Counted from the first letter of the stretch, positions 26,364 through 34,993 are shown. The stretch: DNA of 64,000 nucleotides from Leptolyngbya sp. SIO1E4 (GCA_010672825.2 JAAHFU020000002.1:1872001-1936000); one strand, 5' to 3'. The notes: generated from the sequence alone by a model not told the origin. A program made the numbers and translations.

Positions 26364-28010
26364 ATGGTCAGTCTTTCTCATTCACCTGTAAATGACTGGG
26401 TGTTCGCCCCCCTGGAGACACCCCCCATACTGGCCCAAGGCAATTCTGCTCCCATGGAAAGTTTCCTGAATGAAATGAGCGGAACCCTTGGCAATTTTTT
26501 GCCAAGTTTGGTTTGGGCGATTGTCCTCTTGATTGTTGGCTGGATTCTTGCGACAGTTGCAGCCGCTGTGGTTAAAGGCATTCTCAAGCGCACAACGCTT
26601 GATAACCGCCTGACCAATATCATCATGGGTCAAGATCCCGACCAGAGCGTGCCCGTTGAGCAGTGGGTTGCAACTGCTGTTTATTGGGTCATTATGGCCT
26701 TTGCCCTGGTGGCTTTTTTGAATGCCCTCAACCTGGAGGTCGTCTCTCAGCCACTCAATGACTTTTTGCAGCAAATCTTCCAGTACTTACCCCGAATTGG
26801 AGGGGCGGCTATTTTGTTGGCCGTCGCTTGGGCAACCGCGACACTCGTAAAAATTCTCCTAACTCAGGGACTGTCCAGATTCAATCTAGACGATCGCCTG
26901 GCGCAGCAGATGGGAGAAGAGCGCAGTTCATTTGTGCTCAATGAAACCATTGGCAACATCCTTTACTGGTTTATCTTCCTGCTGTTTTTGCCGCTGATCT
27001 TGAGTGCCCTAGATTTACCGGGGCTCCTAGAGCCGGTGGAGGCACTGATTGATCAGTTCTTGCAGGCGATTCCCCGCATTGTCACAGCCGGGATTATTTT
27101 TATCGTCGGCTGGTTTATTGCCCGCATTGCGCGCGATATTGTCGCCAACCTGCTGAAGGCAACCCAGGCTGATCAACTTGGCAGTCGATTTGGCCTCTCT
27201 GCCGATGAATCTCAAGAGGGCATTGCCCTTTCTCAATTAGCGGGCACCATTGTTTACGTTCTAATTTTGATCCCGACTGCAGTTGCAGCGCTGAATGAGT
27301 TAGATATTGAAGCTATCTCGGGCCCTGCCGTCTCGATGCTAGAGCGGATCTTGCAGGCTGTGCCTCAGGTCTTAATGGCGGGTGTGGTGCTGGTTGCTTT
27401 TTATGTTATCGGTCGGTTTGTGGCAGATCTGGTTACGAGTGTTCTGCGTAGCCTCGGATTCGATAACATCCTGAACATTTTAGGATTACCTGAATTAACT
27501 CCGCCGGAGGCTGAGCCCACTATTAATGCAGAGGGGCAGCCTGAAGTTCGGATTGAATCAGCCACGACGACGCCCTCTGAATTTGTGGGGTTGATTGCTT
27601 TAGTCGGCATCGTCTTATTTGGCGCCGTAACCGCAACAGAAATCCTTCAGTTTGAGACGCTGACGAACACTGTGCAGGCCATATTACGAGTTTCTGCACG
27701 GGTGCTTAGCGGTGTCGTAGTGTTTGCTGTTGGCCTGTACTTTGCCAACTTGGCGTTTCGCCTGATTCGCAACATGGGGGGGAGTCAGGCCAACTTCTTA
27801 GCCCAGGCTGCCCGGATCGCTTTAATCACCTTGGTAGGTGCGATGGGGCTACAGCAAATGGGTGTGGCTACCGATATCGTGAATTTGGCGTTTGGTCTAC
27901 TGCTGGGGGCAGTGGCGGTGGCGATCGCGATCGCCTTTGGCTTAGGTGGCCGCGATATTGCCTCTGAACAAATTCGTGAATGGCTCAATGCCTTTAAGCA
28001 AGGGCAGTAA
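26364..28010 (+). CDS. Mechanosensitive channel-like protein with TM-helix repeats
   Basis: 548 residues, strongly hydrophobic, with about ten to twelve membrane segments. Repeats of the type FLPSLVWAIVLLIVGWILA, YLPRIGGAAILLAVAWA, AIPRIVTAGIIFIVGWFIA and AVPQVLMAGVVLVAFYVIG are the 'conserved TM helix' units seen in MscS-superfamily proteins. Between them lie amphipathic loops starting FNLDDRLAQQ. The C-terminal segment LLGAVAVAIAIAFGLGGRDIA is the pore-lining motif of this group. No large cytoplasmic MscS beta domain is seen. Likely a plasma-membrane osmotic release or ion channel. A terminator follows. Confidence 0.85.
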   Translation: MVSLSHSPVNDWVFAPLETPPILAQGNSAPMESFLNEMSGTLGNFLPSLVWAIVLLIVGWILATVAAAVVKGILKRTTLDNRLTNIIMGQDPDQSVPVEQWVATAVYWVIMAFALVAFLNALNLEVVSQPLNDFLQQIFQYLPRIGGAAILLAVAWATATLVKILLTQGLSRFNLDDRLAQQMGEERSSFVLNETIGNILYWFIFLLFLPLILSALDLPGLLEPVEALIDQFLQAIPRIVTAGIIFIVGWFIARIARDIVANLLKATQADQLGSRFGLSADESQEGIALSQLAGTIVYVLILIPTAVAALNELDIEAISGPAVSMLERILQAVPQVLMAGVVLVAFYVIGRFVADLVTSVLRSLGFDNILNILGLPELTPPEAEPTINAEGQPEVRIESATTTPSEFVGLIALVGIVLFGAVTATEILQFETLTNTVQAILRVSARVLSGVVVFAVGLYFANLAFRLIRNMGGSQANFLAQAARIALITLVGAMGLQQMGVATDIVNLAFGLLLGAVAVAIAIAFGLGGRDIASEQIREWLNAFKQGQ

Positions 28011-28034
28011 GCCTGAGGCTATTACATTACCCTG

Positions 28035-28062
28035 CACCCCCATCGGTCATTCGGTGGGGGTG
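28035..28062 (+). terminator. Terminator of the channel gene
   Basis: Eight-bp GC-rich arms CACCCCCA and TGGGGGTG, 24 bp after the stop, followed by TATTGGTT. Confidence 0.7.
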
Positions 28063-28142
28063 TATTGGTTAAACTCAACAGCTAAATAGATAAGCATTGC
28101 GCTATACTCTATCACTCCGCCTTTCCTTTTATTAAAAGGTGT

Positions 28143-28349
28143 ATGAATAGTGATGATATTGCTCGTTATGTTGAGCAAACAGACAGCCTGGCAAAGCCTT
28201 GGGTTCTGATTCAGTGGCGACTCCAAAAATTACAGGAGCAAAAATCTGAAATGTCTCCAGAGGCCTACCTGCAGGAGCTCTCAGGACTCCACCAGTCGCT
28301 GATGAATCTGGGTGAATGGTGGGTTGGACGCGAAGACGACGTTTTTTAG
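28143..28349 (+). CDS. Small conserved protein upstream of PPK1-like gene
   Basis: 68 residues, mostly helical and soluble: IARYVEQTDSLAKPWVLIQWRLQKLQEQ, then SPEAYLQELSGLHQSLMNLGEWWVGREDDVF. I do not recognise a domain. Its stop is 21 bp from the next start, so it is probably translated from the same message as the PPK1-like gene. AAAAGG lies at the right distance upstream of the ATG. Confidence 0.65.
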   Translation: MNSDDIARYVEQTDSLAKPWVLIQWRLQKLQEQKSEMSPEAYLQELSGLHQSLMNLGEWWVGREDDVF

Positions 28350-28370
28350 CACACTCATTGCCACTAGATA

Positions 28371-30470
28371 ATGCCACCATCTTCAGAGTTACTGATGGGT
28401 GGGCACTCTTCCGAGTTGTTGGATCGCGAGCTGAGCTGGCTGGCATTTAATCGTCGTTCTCTTTATGAGGTGGCAGACCCAAAGCAGCCAGTTTTGGAAC
28501 GACTTCTAAAGTTAGCTCAAACGAGTGCTGCCCTTGACGAATATTTTATGGTGCGGGTGCCGCTGCTTAAAGACGCTGACTCAGCCAGAGACGCTGCCCC
28601 TGATCAGCCATCTTTCAAGCGGGTGCACATGTCGATGCGATCGCTGATTGCTCGACAGCAGGCCCATTTTGCCTTCAATCTAAAACCCCACCTAGCTGAG
28701 CATGGCATTCACCTGCTGGACTACAAAAATTTAACCGATATTCAACGAGGGCAACTTCATCGCCGCTTTGAGGATGAAGTCGCACCTGTGCTAGCCCCCC
28801 TGGTTACCCCACCGACAGAAACCCTGCCAGATTTTTCAAATCTGAGCTTGAACCTGGCAGTCTGTTTAGTTATTGAAGGCGATCCCGCCCTTGCCTGGGT
28901 AAAAGTGCCCCGTAGCCTGCCCCGTTTTATGGTGCTGCAGGATTTAAATCAGCAGTTTTCCTGGGAGGTTGTGCCGCTAGAGCAAGTAATTGCGGCCCAT
29001 TTACCCGTTGTTTTGCCTGAATTTGAACAGCAAGGTGCTTTTCCATTCCGGGTGACCCGTAGCGCCAACCTCGGCACCCTTGACTCTGAAACGACGAACC
29101 TGATGGAGCTGATTCAGGAGAGTTTACAACAGCGCCAACAGCAGGGTAGAGCTGTGCGCCTGGAAGTGGGACAAACCATGCCTAAGGAGGTGCGATCGCA
29201 CCTCCTTAGGCACCTGCAATTAGCAGAGGAGGATGCTTATGATCTTCGAGATTGGCTTGGGTTAGACGACCTTAAGGAACTTATCCGATTACCCCATCCA
29301 GCTTTGAAATCCTCTCCTTGGCAGCCGGTAGTTCCCGCAGCATTGGCACCCAAACCTCCCCCCTCTCTGTTATCCTTTGTGACGCTCACCCCCCAGGCAG
29401 AAACTGACATCTTTAAGGTGTTGAAAGCCCAAGATTTACTGATTCACTTGCCTTACCATTCTTTTGCGGCAACCGTAGAGCAGTTTGTGGCGCAAGCGGC
29501 CGCAGATCCCTCAGTGCTTACCATCAAAATGACGCTGTACCGCACAGCTGGGGATGCCCCGATTGTGCGATCGCTGATGACAGCAGCCAAGGCGGGTAAA
29601 CAAATTGTGGTCTTGGTCGAACTTACTGCCTCCCTGGATGAAGCAACCAATATTCACTGGGCCAAAAGTCTCGAAAAAGCTGGTGCCCATGTGGTTTACG
29701 GTGTGGTTGGCCTCAAAACCCATACCAATCTAGTGCTGGTGGTGCGACGCGAAACCAAACAGATTTGCCAATATGCCTACATTGGAACAGGAGACTATTT
29801 GCCCAACCGCCCACAGCCCTACGAAGATCTAGGGTTACTGACCAGTCGGCCCGAAATTGGGGTAGACCTCAATCATCTCTTTAACTTCTTAACTGGATGT
29901 TCTCGTCAGGTTACCTATCAAACTTTGATGGTGGCTCCTGAGGGGCTCAGATCACAACTCCAGGAATTAATTATCCGAGAGGCCCAGCACGCTAAGGCCG
30001 GTCAGCCTTCCCGTTTAGTGGCGAAATTGAATTTACTGGCAGATCCAGAAATCATTGACGCACTATACCAGGCATCTCAAGCCGGGGTAGAAATTGACCT
30101 GATCGTACGCGGGGTTTGTCGCTTGCGGCCAGGGGTTCCTGGGTTGAGCGATCGCATTCGCGTCGTCAGCATTCTGGGGCATTACGTTGAACATAGCCGT
30201 ATTCTCTATTGCCATAACGGTGGTCAGCCAGAAGCCTGGATTGGCACTGCCGATTGGACCCCGCGAGGGCTCAACGAGCGGATCGAAGTCATGGCCCCAA
30301 TTTGTGCCCCTGGTCTGATCGCAGATATCAAGCGGTGGCTTGACTGCTGGCTGGCTGATAACCAGCATGCCTGGACTTTGAAATCTAATGGTCACTATGT
30401 GCGGCGTCAGCCCCTACCCGATGAGATACCCGTGTCAGCTCGGGCTCAATTTATGGAGTCTACGAATTAG
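28371..30470 (+). CDS. Divergent polyphosphate kinase 1 homologue
   Basis: 699 residues covering all four PPK1 domains: N-terminal ELSWLAFNRRSLYEV, head domain, and two phospholipase-D-like C-terminal domains. PPK1 makes polyphosphate from ATP through a phosphohistidine. His451 (GLKTHTN) and His608 (YVEHSRI) match the two conserved histidines. However, the usual HxK is HTN, the usual ARFDE is ASLDE, and HIGTGN is YIGTGD. Arg580 in IVRGVCRLRPG is kept. These changes hit residues that bind phosphate or metal in studied PPK1, so activity is doubtful. It may be a second, specialised paralogue. A 34-bp palindrome lies within the gene. Confidence 0.85.
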   Translation: MPPSSELLMGGHSSELLDRELSWLAFNRRSLYEVADPKQPVLERLLKLAQTSAALDEYFMVRVPLLKDADSARDAAPDQPSFKRVHMSMRSLIARQQAHFAFNLKPHLAEHGIHLLDYKNLTDIQRGQLHRRFEDEVAPVLAPLVTPPTETLPDFSNLSLNLAVCLVIEGDPALAWVKVPRSLPRFMVLQDLNQQFSWEVVPLEQVIAAHLPVVLPEFEQQGAFPFRVTRSANLGTLDSETTNLMELIQESLQQRQQQGRAVRLEVGQTMPKEVRSHLLRHLQLAEEDAYDLRDWLGLDDLKELIRLPHPALKSSPWQPVVPAALAPKPPPSLLSFVTLTPQAETDIFKVLKAQDLLIHLPYHSFAATVEQFVAQAAADPSVLTIKMTLYRTAGDAPIVRSLMTAAKAGKQIVVLVELTASLDEATNIHWAKSLEKAGAHVVYGVVGLKTHTNLVLVVRRETKQICQYAYIGTGDYLPNRPQPYEDLGLLTSRPEIGVDLNHLFNFLTGCSRQVTYQTLMVAPEGLRSQLQELIIREAQHAKAGQPSRLVAKLNLLADPEIIDALYQASQAGVEIDLIVRGVCRLRPGVPGLSDRIRVVSILGHYVEHSRILYCHNGGQPEAWIGTADWTPRGLNERIEVMAPICAPGLIADIKRWLDCWLADNQHAWTLKSNGHYVRRQPLPDEIPVSARAQFMESTN
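29179..29212. repeat. 34-bp perfect palindrome inside the PPK1-like gene
   Basis: A perfect palindrome of 17-bp arms centred on TGCGATCGCA (HIP1), with AAGGAGGTG on the left and CACCTCCTT on the right. It encodes MPKEVRSHLLRH (in frame), which fits the family there, so it is not a recent insertion that broke the gene. Confidence 0.95.
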
Positions 30471-30658
30471 TGAGAGCAGCAGAAAATCGGGCGATGTCTG
30501 AGAAAAAATACCGCTCCTGTTGGGGCAGGTTTAGTCAGAATTCAAAACTCATGACCAATACATCCTGGTAAATCCTGCGCTTACTGGTATTTTGTTGACG
30601 GGAAATCTTCAAAGTTGTCCTATCCGGTTGTCCCTTCGGCCCCTTAATCATCTGTCCC

Positions 30659-30991
30659 CTAATAATCTAAGGTGACGGTCTGAAAAGTCTCAGAATCCGG
30701 TGAATCTGAATAGTGAGTGGGGGGATAAATCACACTATTGGGTTCTGAGGCGCTGCTGGGTTTCTGTAGACGTCGAGCCATGTGCTCTAAATCGTCGATT
30801 TGTTGCTCTAGCGTATGCAGACGTTCTTGAATGCGATCGCGCCGTTGTGAAAGAGAGGCAAGTTCTTGATTGAGCCGTTTCTTTTCTACCGTCAGCTTAT
30901 AAATATCTAAGTAGTGGGCAGATTCAGAGCGCTGCCGGGGCATGGTGCTAATTTTGGGATGAATTCGGCTAGCGGGGCGAGAAGAATGCAT
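30659..30991 (-). CDS. GvpV-like coiled-coil protein
   Basis: 110 residues. A basic, Pro/Ser-rich N-terminus is followed by a long coiled coil (about 24-76: YLDIYKLTVEKKRLNQELA, then SLSQRRDRIQERLHTLEQQID) and an acidic disordered tail. The pattern YxxIYKLxxEKKRLxQEL with a following QRR/RL coiled coil resembles my recollection of cyanobacterial GvpV, a minor gas-vesicle protein. The gas-vesicle genes gvpK and gvpF lie about 4 kb away, which supports this weakly. It could equally be an unrelated small coiled-coil protein. It stands alone, on the other strand from the gvpK/gvpF operon. Confidence 0.5.
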   Translation of the reverse strand: MHSSRPASRIHPKISTMPRQRSESAHYLDIYKLTVEKKRLNQELASLSQRRDRIQERLHTLEQQIDDLEHMARRLQKPSSASEPNSVIYPPTHYSDSPDSETFQTVTLDY

Positions 30992-31365
30992 AGGGGTAGA
31001 AACCTTAAACGGCGCGCCCAGGAAGGCACTTTGCTCTGAGCATACCCGCTACGCTAATCAAATAACCGATTTCTATCATCAGGAATTGCAGAACTTCACA
31101 TCGTAGTCAGGACTAGTGGGTTTCAGGATATGAGCCCGACCTCATAACTGAGCTTTCTCAAGTTCTCAGATAGCTGTGTAAAGCTCAGATCATAATCCTG
31201 CTAACTCCCGTAAAGAGATGGTGAGAAACGTCACGACTCAATCGCTCATCCATCACATCAGAGGCACCTTAGGCTCACACGCAGCGCAGTGACATATCAC
31301 TTCGGTTTTCTGATTGACCCTTTAAAGTAAGCAGACAGGTCGAAACACATTGAGAGGACACAACC
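30992..31365. other. Intergenic region, no further gene seen
   Basis: 374 bp before the 31-codon frame. No repeat or promoter clearly recognised. Confidence 0.4.
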
Positions 31366-31461
31366 ATGACTGACAACGCTGACAAAACTGCATTTCAAAT
31401 CTTCTGGCAATCTAGTGCCTCTGTTTTTGGGTTTCTCTTGCTTGTGATTCTCTTGGCCTAG
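31366..31461 (+). CDS. 31-residue single-span membrane peptide
   Basis: A small open frame with ATG at 31366, preceded by GAGAGGA about ten bases upstream. The peptide starts MTDNADKTAFQIFWQSS and ends with a hydrophobic helix (ASVFGFLLLVILLA). Charged N-terminus, one membrane span and no C-terminal tail are typical of the tiny subunits or regulators of photosynthetic and respiratory complexes, but I cannot match it to PetL, PsaM, Psb30, CydX or others. Its codons are regular and the ribosome-binding site is good; coding status is still only likely. Confidence 0.45.
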   Translation: MTDNADKTAFQIFWQSSASVFGFLLLVILLA

Positions 31462-31517
31462 TAGCGCTGACGGACTATTCAATCCGGCTAACACCTGTTG
31501 CTGGAAATCTCTAAGCG

Positions 31518-31636
31518 TGCTCCAAAGCGTAAATTGTCTAGAAACCCGGTTTCTCTCAAACCCTAGCTATTCTCTGGTTAGGCTTTGTAGAAACCGGGTT
31601 TCTATTGAGGGATGGTTTTTTACCTGGACTACTCTA
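31518..31636. repeat. Dispersed repeat family 2, copy 2
   Basis: About 119 bp. Central inverted arms AGAAACCCGGTTTCT and AGAAACCGGGTTTCT with CTCTGGTTAGGCTTTG between them, ending GGTTTTTTACCTGGACTACTC. It matches 47188-47304 over most of its length. Confidence 0.85.
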
Positions 31637-31822
31637 ATACATCTGTTGGAGCAGTCTTTTGTAGTGACTAGATGCTTGATGATGACAATTATGAAACCGC
31701 CATATGTTTGAGCTGCTGCAATGGAAACGAATGCTAGAAGGATAATCGCAGGGCGCTGCAAACGTAGAGCATTCATTTAAGTACATAAACTACTCAGAAA
31801 GCAGATAAGCGCAGATTAGACT

Positions 31823-32353
31823 ATGAAACGATTACTGGCATGGATCGCGGTTTCACTCCCTCCAACGTTGCTCATTCTCTTAGCACTTAAGCCACTCGAA
31901 GTTAATTCACTTCGGTTTATTGGCTTGCTGTTCTTTGTTGCATTGAGCATTCTGCTGTGGGTACAGATGGCAACGCCTGCTACTGAATCTAAGAAGCGTT
32001 TTCGTCAATTGACGGTGGCTTCTCTTATCACAGTTGCCTCAATTGTGGCATTCAACTGGCCGCTAAAAGCAGCTTACAGCTTATCTCGTCCAGCCTTTAA
32101 TCATGTTGCAGAACAGGTAGAATCAGGAAAAACTCTATCAACCCCTCGACGTGTTGGCTGGTTTCGTATCCAACAGATTGAAGCACCTGGCCCTGCTGAA
32201 AACCAAATTGATGAACACGGGCTGCGACTTTGGACGAACCTTCACCCCAATGGAAAGACTGGATTTGTACAATCCCGCCCGGATGACCTGAGCTTCAATT
32301 TATGGAGCTACTTTAGGTTAGATGACACCTGGCAGTTTATTTCTGAAGATTAA
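31823..32353 (+). CDS. Membrane-anchored protein of unknown function
   Basis: 176 residues with three membrane segments near the N-terminus (about 5-24, 29-49 and 62-83), then a soluble C-terminal part of about 90 residues, probably periplasmic, that contains a short SH3-like stretch (GLRLWTNLHPNGKTGFVQSRPDDLSF and so on). I do not recognise the family. The stop is 17 bp from the next gene, a lipoprotein, so they probably form a two-gene operon ended by the terminator at 32856. Confidence 0.6.
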   Translation: MKRLLAWIAVSLPPTLLILLALKPLEVNSLRFIGLLFFVALSILLWVQMATPATESKKRFRQLTVASLITVASIVAFNWPLKAAYSLSRPAFNHVAEQVESGKTLSTPRRVGWFRIQQIEAPGPAENQIDEHGLRLWTNLHPNGKTGFVQSRPDDLSFNLWSYFRLDDTWQFISED

Positions 32354-32370
32354 TACCTCTGAAAAGTGCT

Positions 32371-32811
32371 ATGCGATATCCGCTTTTCTCAACTCTGCTT
32401 GTTCTTGCTGCTGTGATGGGTTGCACTGCTACCAACCAGCCCGCGGAAACGACGGCTTCTACAGAACCTCAGGCCATTACTGAGGCGGCATCAGACAGAC
32501 AGTGCTTTCGGAACGAGTATCCATTTGAGGATAACCCAGAGCAAAAAGATGTTGAATCGCTCACTGTAGACATTCAGGGCGATCAGGTGACCGGTGAGTA
32601 TAACTGGACACCCGCCCTTAAGGATGCGCGCACGGGCAGTTTCAACGGCAGCATCAACGATGATGTGATTACCGCCGATTATGAGTATATGCAGGAAGGT
32701 CAGTCGGGTGAAACTGATATTACAATCCGACTAGAGCCAGAACAAGCCGTTGTGGAAGGTGGAGCGCCCGAGCTTGGGTTAAGCACAGCGATAGCCCGAG
32801 TCGATTGCTAA
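32371..32811 (+). CDS. Small acidic lipoprotein
   Basis: 146 residues with a lipoprotein signal (LLVLAAVMGCTATN; Cys18). The mature part is Thr/Glu-rich, then beta-like: CFRNEYPFEDNPEQKDVESL, VDIQGDQVTGEYNWTPA, and GSFNGSINDDVITADYEYMQEG. This meander of strands resembles lipocalin-like or META-like exported proteins of unknown function. Two Cys (32 and the C-terminal one) could form a disulfide. It lies right after the membrane protein gene and is followed by a strong terminator. Confidence 0.7.
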   Translation: MRYPLFSTLLVLAAVMGCTATNQPAETTASTEPQAITEAASDRQCFRNEYPFEDNPEQKDVESLTVDIQGDQVTGEYNWTPALKDARTGSFNGSINDDVITADYEYMQEGQSGETDITIRLEPEQAVVEGGAPELGLSTAIARVDC

Positions 32812-32855
32812 GTTTATCGTTTACACCCTCTGGCATCTCGTATCTGTCAGATGAG

Positions 32856-32900
32856 ATAAAAGACCCGTCGATTGAGTTTCTCAATCGACGGGTCTTTTAT
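32856..32900. terminator. Strong bidirectional terminator
   Basis: 21-bp perfect arms (32856-32876 and 32880-32900) around TTT, A-rich on the left and T-rich on the right (GGGTCTTTTAT). It is 44 bp past the lipoprotein stop. Confidence 0.9.
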
Positions 32901-33137
32901 GGGCCTTTCTCCGTCATCTCGTTTGGAACCAGCGCTTTAACGCCAGAAATCCCCTAAGCAGAGTGAGTGGCAAGCACTATAAACCCCTGGAACACTCACG
33001 ACCATCGGCGATAGGGCTGTGGGAACCCTGCTGAGCTGACTTTTTCTTCTAAGTCCTGTAACCATTATCAGTTAAGCCTTATCGGCTACGAGGGCAGTGT
33101 CGGTTAACGTGAGTGCACTGTATCGAGGGAGCATCGG

Positions 33138-33424
33138 ATGGGTGCCGAGCGTTATAAGCAGAACTTTGGGATCTGTACATTGGGGATCGCCGCTTAAATT
33201 GTCGCGCTTTGAGCATCGGCCAAGCCCTCAGCGCCAATTATGGCAAGGTGCTATCGACTGTGTTTGAGAGTGGCCAGGCCCTCAAACGCGCTTATGAGTT
33301 TTCGCTAATCCTCAAACCAGCTTTGCAAAGCTCATCGCTCCCCATTGTCAGATGACCGCTCAGAGTATGAGTTTCCAAACGGTGGTGTTGTGTGTCGGCG
33401 ACACCACTTATAGCAGTAGCCAGC
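33138..33424 (+). pseudogene. Truncated, frameshifted IS4-type transposase
   Basis: Reading in three phases gives consecutive fragments of one protein: MGAERYKQNFGICTLG, then DRRLNCRALSIGQALSANYG with KALxRAYEF, then FANPQTSFAKLIAPHCQMTA and SFQTVVLCVGDTTY. This order (LGDxRLNxR, wATKxAYRF-like, QDTT-like first catalytic Asp) is the N-terminal third of Tn5/IS4-family transposases. At least two frameshifts and loss of the last two thirds show decay. No terminal inverted repeats were found. It abuts the 3' end of the deacetylase gene. Confidence 0.7.
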
Positions 33425-34342
33425 TCAGGGCTGCCCTGACACCCAGAGACGAATACGCTCTACTCCAACCACAATTGCTGTACGCATGGCTTCAATAGGC
33501 TGCGGAAATCCTTGCGATAGGGCAACTGGTTCCCCACGCTCTAAGAGTTGCGACAAGGGGACAATTGTGTACGCTCGCTGGGCTAAGTCTTGCAATAACC
33601 CCTCTAAAACCTGGGCAGTGCGATCGCCCCAACTGCCGCTGTCATGGAGAATAATAATGGCTCCGGGGCGAAGATTGTGGCGAATAAACCATCGTGAAAA
33701 GGCTGCCCCAGACTGCGCGGTATCGTAAGGCCAGATCGAACCTAAGGCGATATTGGGAGCTCCTGAACGAGACAGGTATGTCTCTTGCTGAGAGACAGTA
33801 CGGATCATCGGGAGATCGCACCAGCCGACTCCTGGGCGCAACCAACGCACCTGAGCATATTGACTCTCTGGTAATTGAGCATAAGCCATGAGTCGTTGGT
33901 GAGTGTCATCAAAAGCCTGAAAGAAGCGATCGCCAAGCAAGATGGTCGCGCCATCTTCTGCCATGTGATTCCCGATTTCATGCCCGTCTTGAATGATACG
34001 GGCAGTGACAGCATCCAAGGGGGTATGGTTGAGCGTTTCTCGTTGCTTGACCTGGTTACCAATGAGAAAGAAGGTGGCATGGGCTGTAAATTCAGTTTCT
34101 TGCTGATTATGCTGCTGTAAGACATCCAATATCTGTGTAGTGGAGTTGGCGTCTCCCAGCCGCAGATCAGGGCCATCATCAATGGTCAGAGCCACGATCT
34201 TCTCAGGGGTGTTCACTGCATAAACAGCCCCCGGACAAACCACAGGGGATAGAACTCGTGTGAACAGCCATTGAGGGGGGTTAAAGATGAGTCCCAAAAG
34301 TCCCACAATGATGGCTGCAATACCGATTATTCTCCTGCGCAT
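33425..34342 (-). CDS. Membrane-anchored polysaccharide deacetylase (NodB family)
   Basis: 305 residues with an N-terminal signal anchor (IIGIAAIIVGLLGLIF). The CE4 motifs are visible: MT1 LTIDDGPD with the metal-binding Asp, MT2 HEIGNHMAED with one His and an Asn/His variation (usual HTWTH/HSxxH), MT3 RPGVGW, and MT4/5 with IIILHDSG. It should remove N-acetyl groups from peptidoglycan or another surface polysaccharide. The change in MT2 (GNHM rather than HSxxH) still leaves two His. The stop sits next to a decayed transposase, so the C-terminal end could have been altered by that insertion. Confidence 0.85.
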   Translation of the reverse strand: MRRRIIGIAAIIVGLLGLIFNPPQWLFTRVLSPVVCPGAVYAVNTPEKIVALTIDDGPDLRLGDANSTTQILDVLQQHNQQETEFTAHATFFLIGNQVKQRETLNHTPLDAVTARIIQDGHEIGNHMAEDGATILLGDRFFQAFDDTHQRLMAYAQLPESQYAQVRWLRPGVGWCDLPMIRTVSQQETYLSRSGAPNIALGSIWPYDTAQSGAAFSRWFIRHNLRPGAIIILHDSGSWGDRTAQVLEGLLQDLAQRAYTIVPLSQLLERGEPVALSQGFPQPIEAMRTAIVVGVERIRLWVSGQP

Positions 34343-34421
34343 TGATGATTAACCTGGTTTTACGAAAACAGCGGTTTCAAGGCAACATGTTAACTTTTAT
34401 GTGTAGACTCTCGGTGGATCT

Positions 34422-34494
34422 GACGGCATTTTAGCCAAGGCACTCGGTGCCTAAAACGCTTTGAAGCCGTCGTAACCCCTGTGTTCTCTAGGGG
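34422..34494. other. Structured intergenic region upstream of the gvpK operon
   Basis: Outer stem GACGGC/GCCGTC (34422-34427 with 34466-34471) encloses an inner stem TTTTA..GGCAC/GTGCC..TAAAA (34429-34456). A separate hairpin CCCCT/AGGGG follows (34476-34494). I do not recognise a known RNA family. It may be an untranslated leader, small RNA or terminator. The remainder of 34343-34798 has no gene. Confidence 0.35.
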
Positions 34495-34798
34495 CTAGCT
34501 GCTTTTTCCCAAAAGAAGATCAAGATTTTGTGCCCGTGATGTCGATTTTAGAAATAAATGTTTTTTCTTTAGGTAAAGTGAGGCATTCTAAAATTGATGT
34601 TGTCTTTGTTTTTGGTAAGTAACCCCATGTGTTTGGAGGTTTCTGCGTAATGCCCTGTCTTCAATTAACCAGGGTCGAAGGGTAGAAGGCGGTCGAAGGC
34701 TGAATCGGCAACCTGTCTTCGTGCAAAAGTCCCATCAAGAAGCTTCTCTAACGAGCCCGAGACAAAAACACACTGAGGCGCATTTAAGGAAGGTTTTT

Positions 34799-34993
34799 AT
34801 GATCACGGTTCGCACGATGAAGCATGTTGCAAGTAGCCGAACCATCCCGAGCTTTCGCTCTTGCCGAACCATCACCCAAGCTAGCCAGGGCATTATTCTG
34901 GATCAGGGTCGCATGATGCTCGGCTATGCCCAAGTTTTGACTAAAGATGCCCATCGCAAATGGCGGAATGGCCTATGGCAGGTACGACGATGA
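34799..34993 (+). CDS. Small basic protein at the head of the gvpK operon
   Basis: 64 residues from ATG 34799, five bases after AAGGAAGG, an excellent ribosome-binding site; longer upstream starts lack one. The protein is basic (MITVRTMKHVASSRTIPSF, then GRMMLGYAQVLTKDAHRKWRNG). I recognise no domain. Its TGA overlaps the ATG of the next small gene (ATGA), indicating translational coupling. By position it may be a gas-vesicle accessory protein, but that is inference only. Confidence 0.55.
   Translation: MITVRTMKHVASSRTIPSFRSCRTITQASQGIILDQGRMMLGYAQVLTKDAHRKWRNGLWQVRR

Noticed and set aside
33138-33424. Possible active insertion sequence
   Set aside because: The transposase is frameshifted and only about a third remains; no terminal inverted repeats were found.
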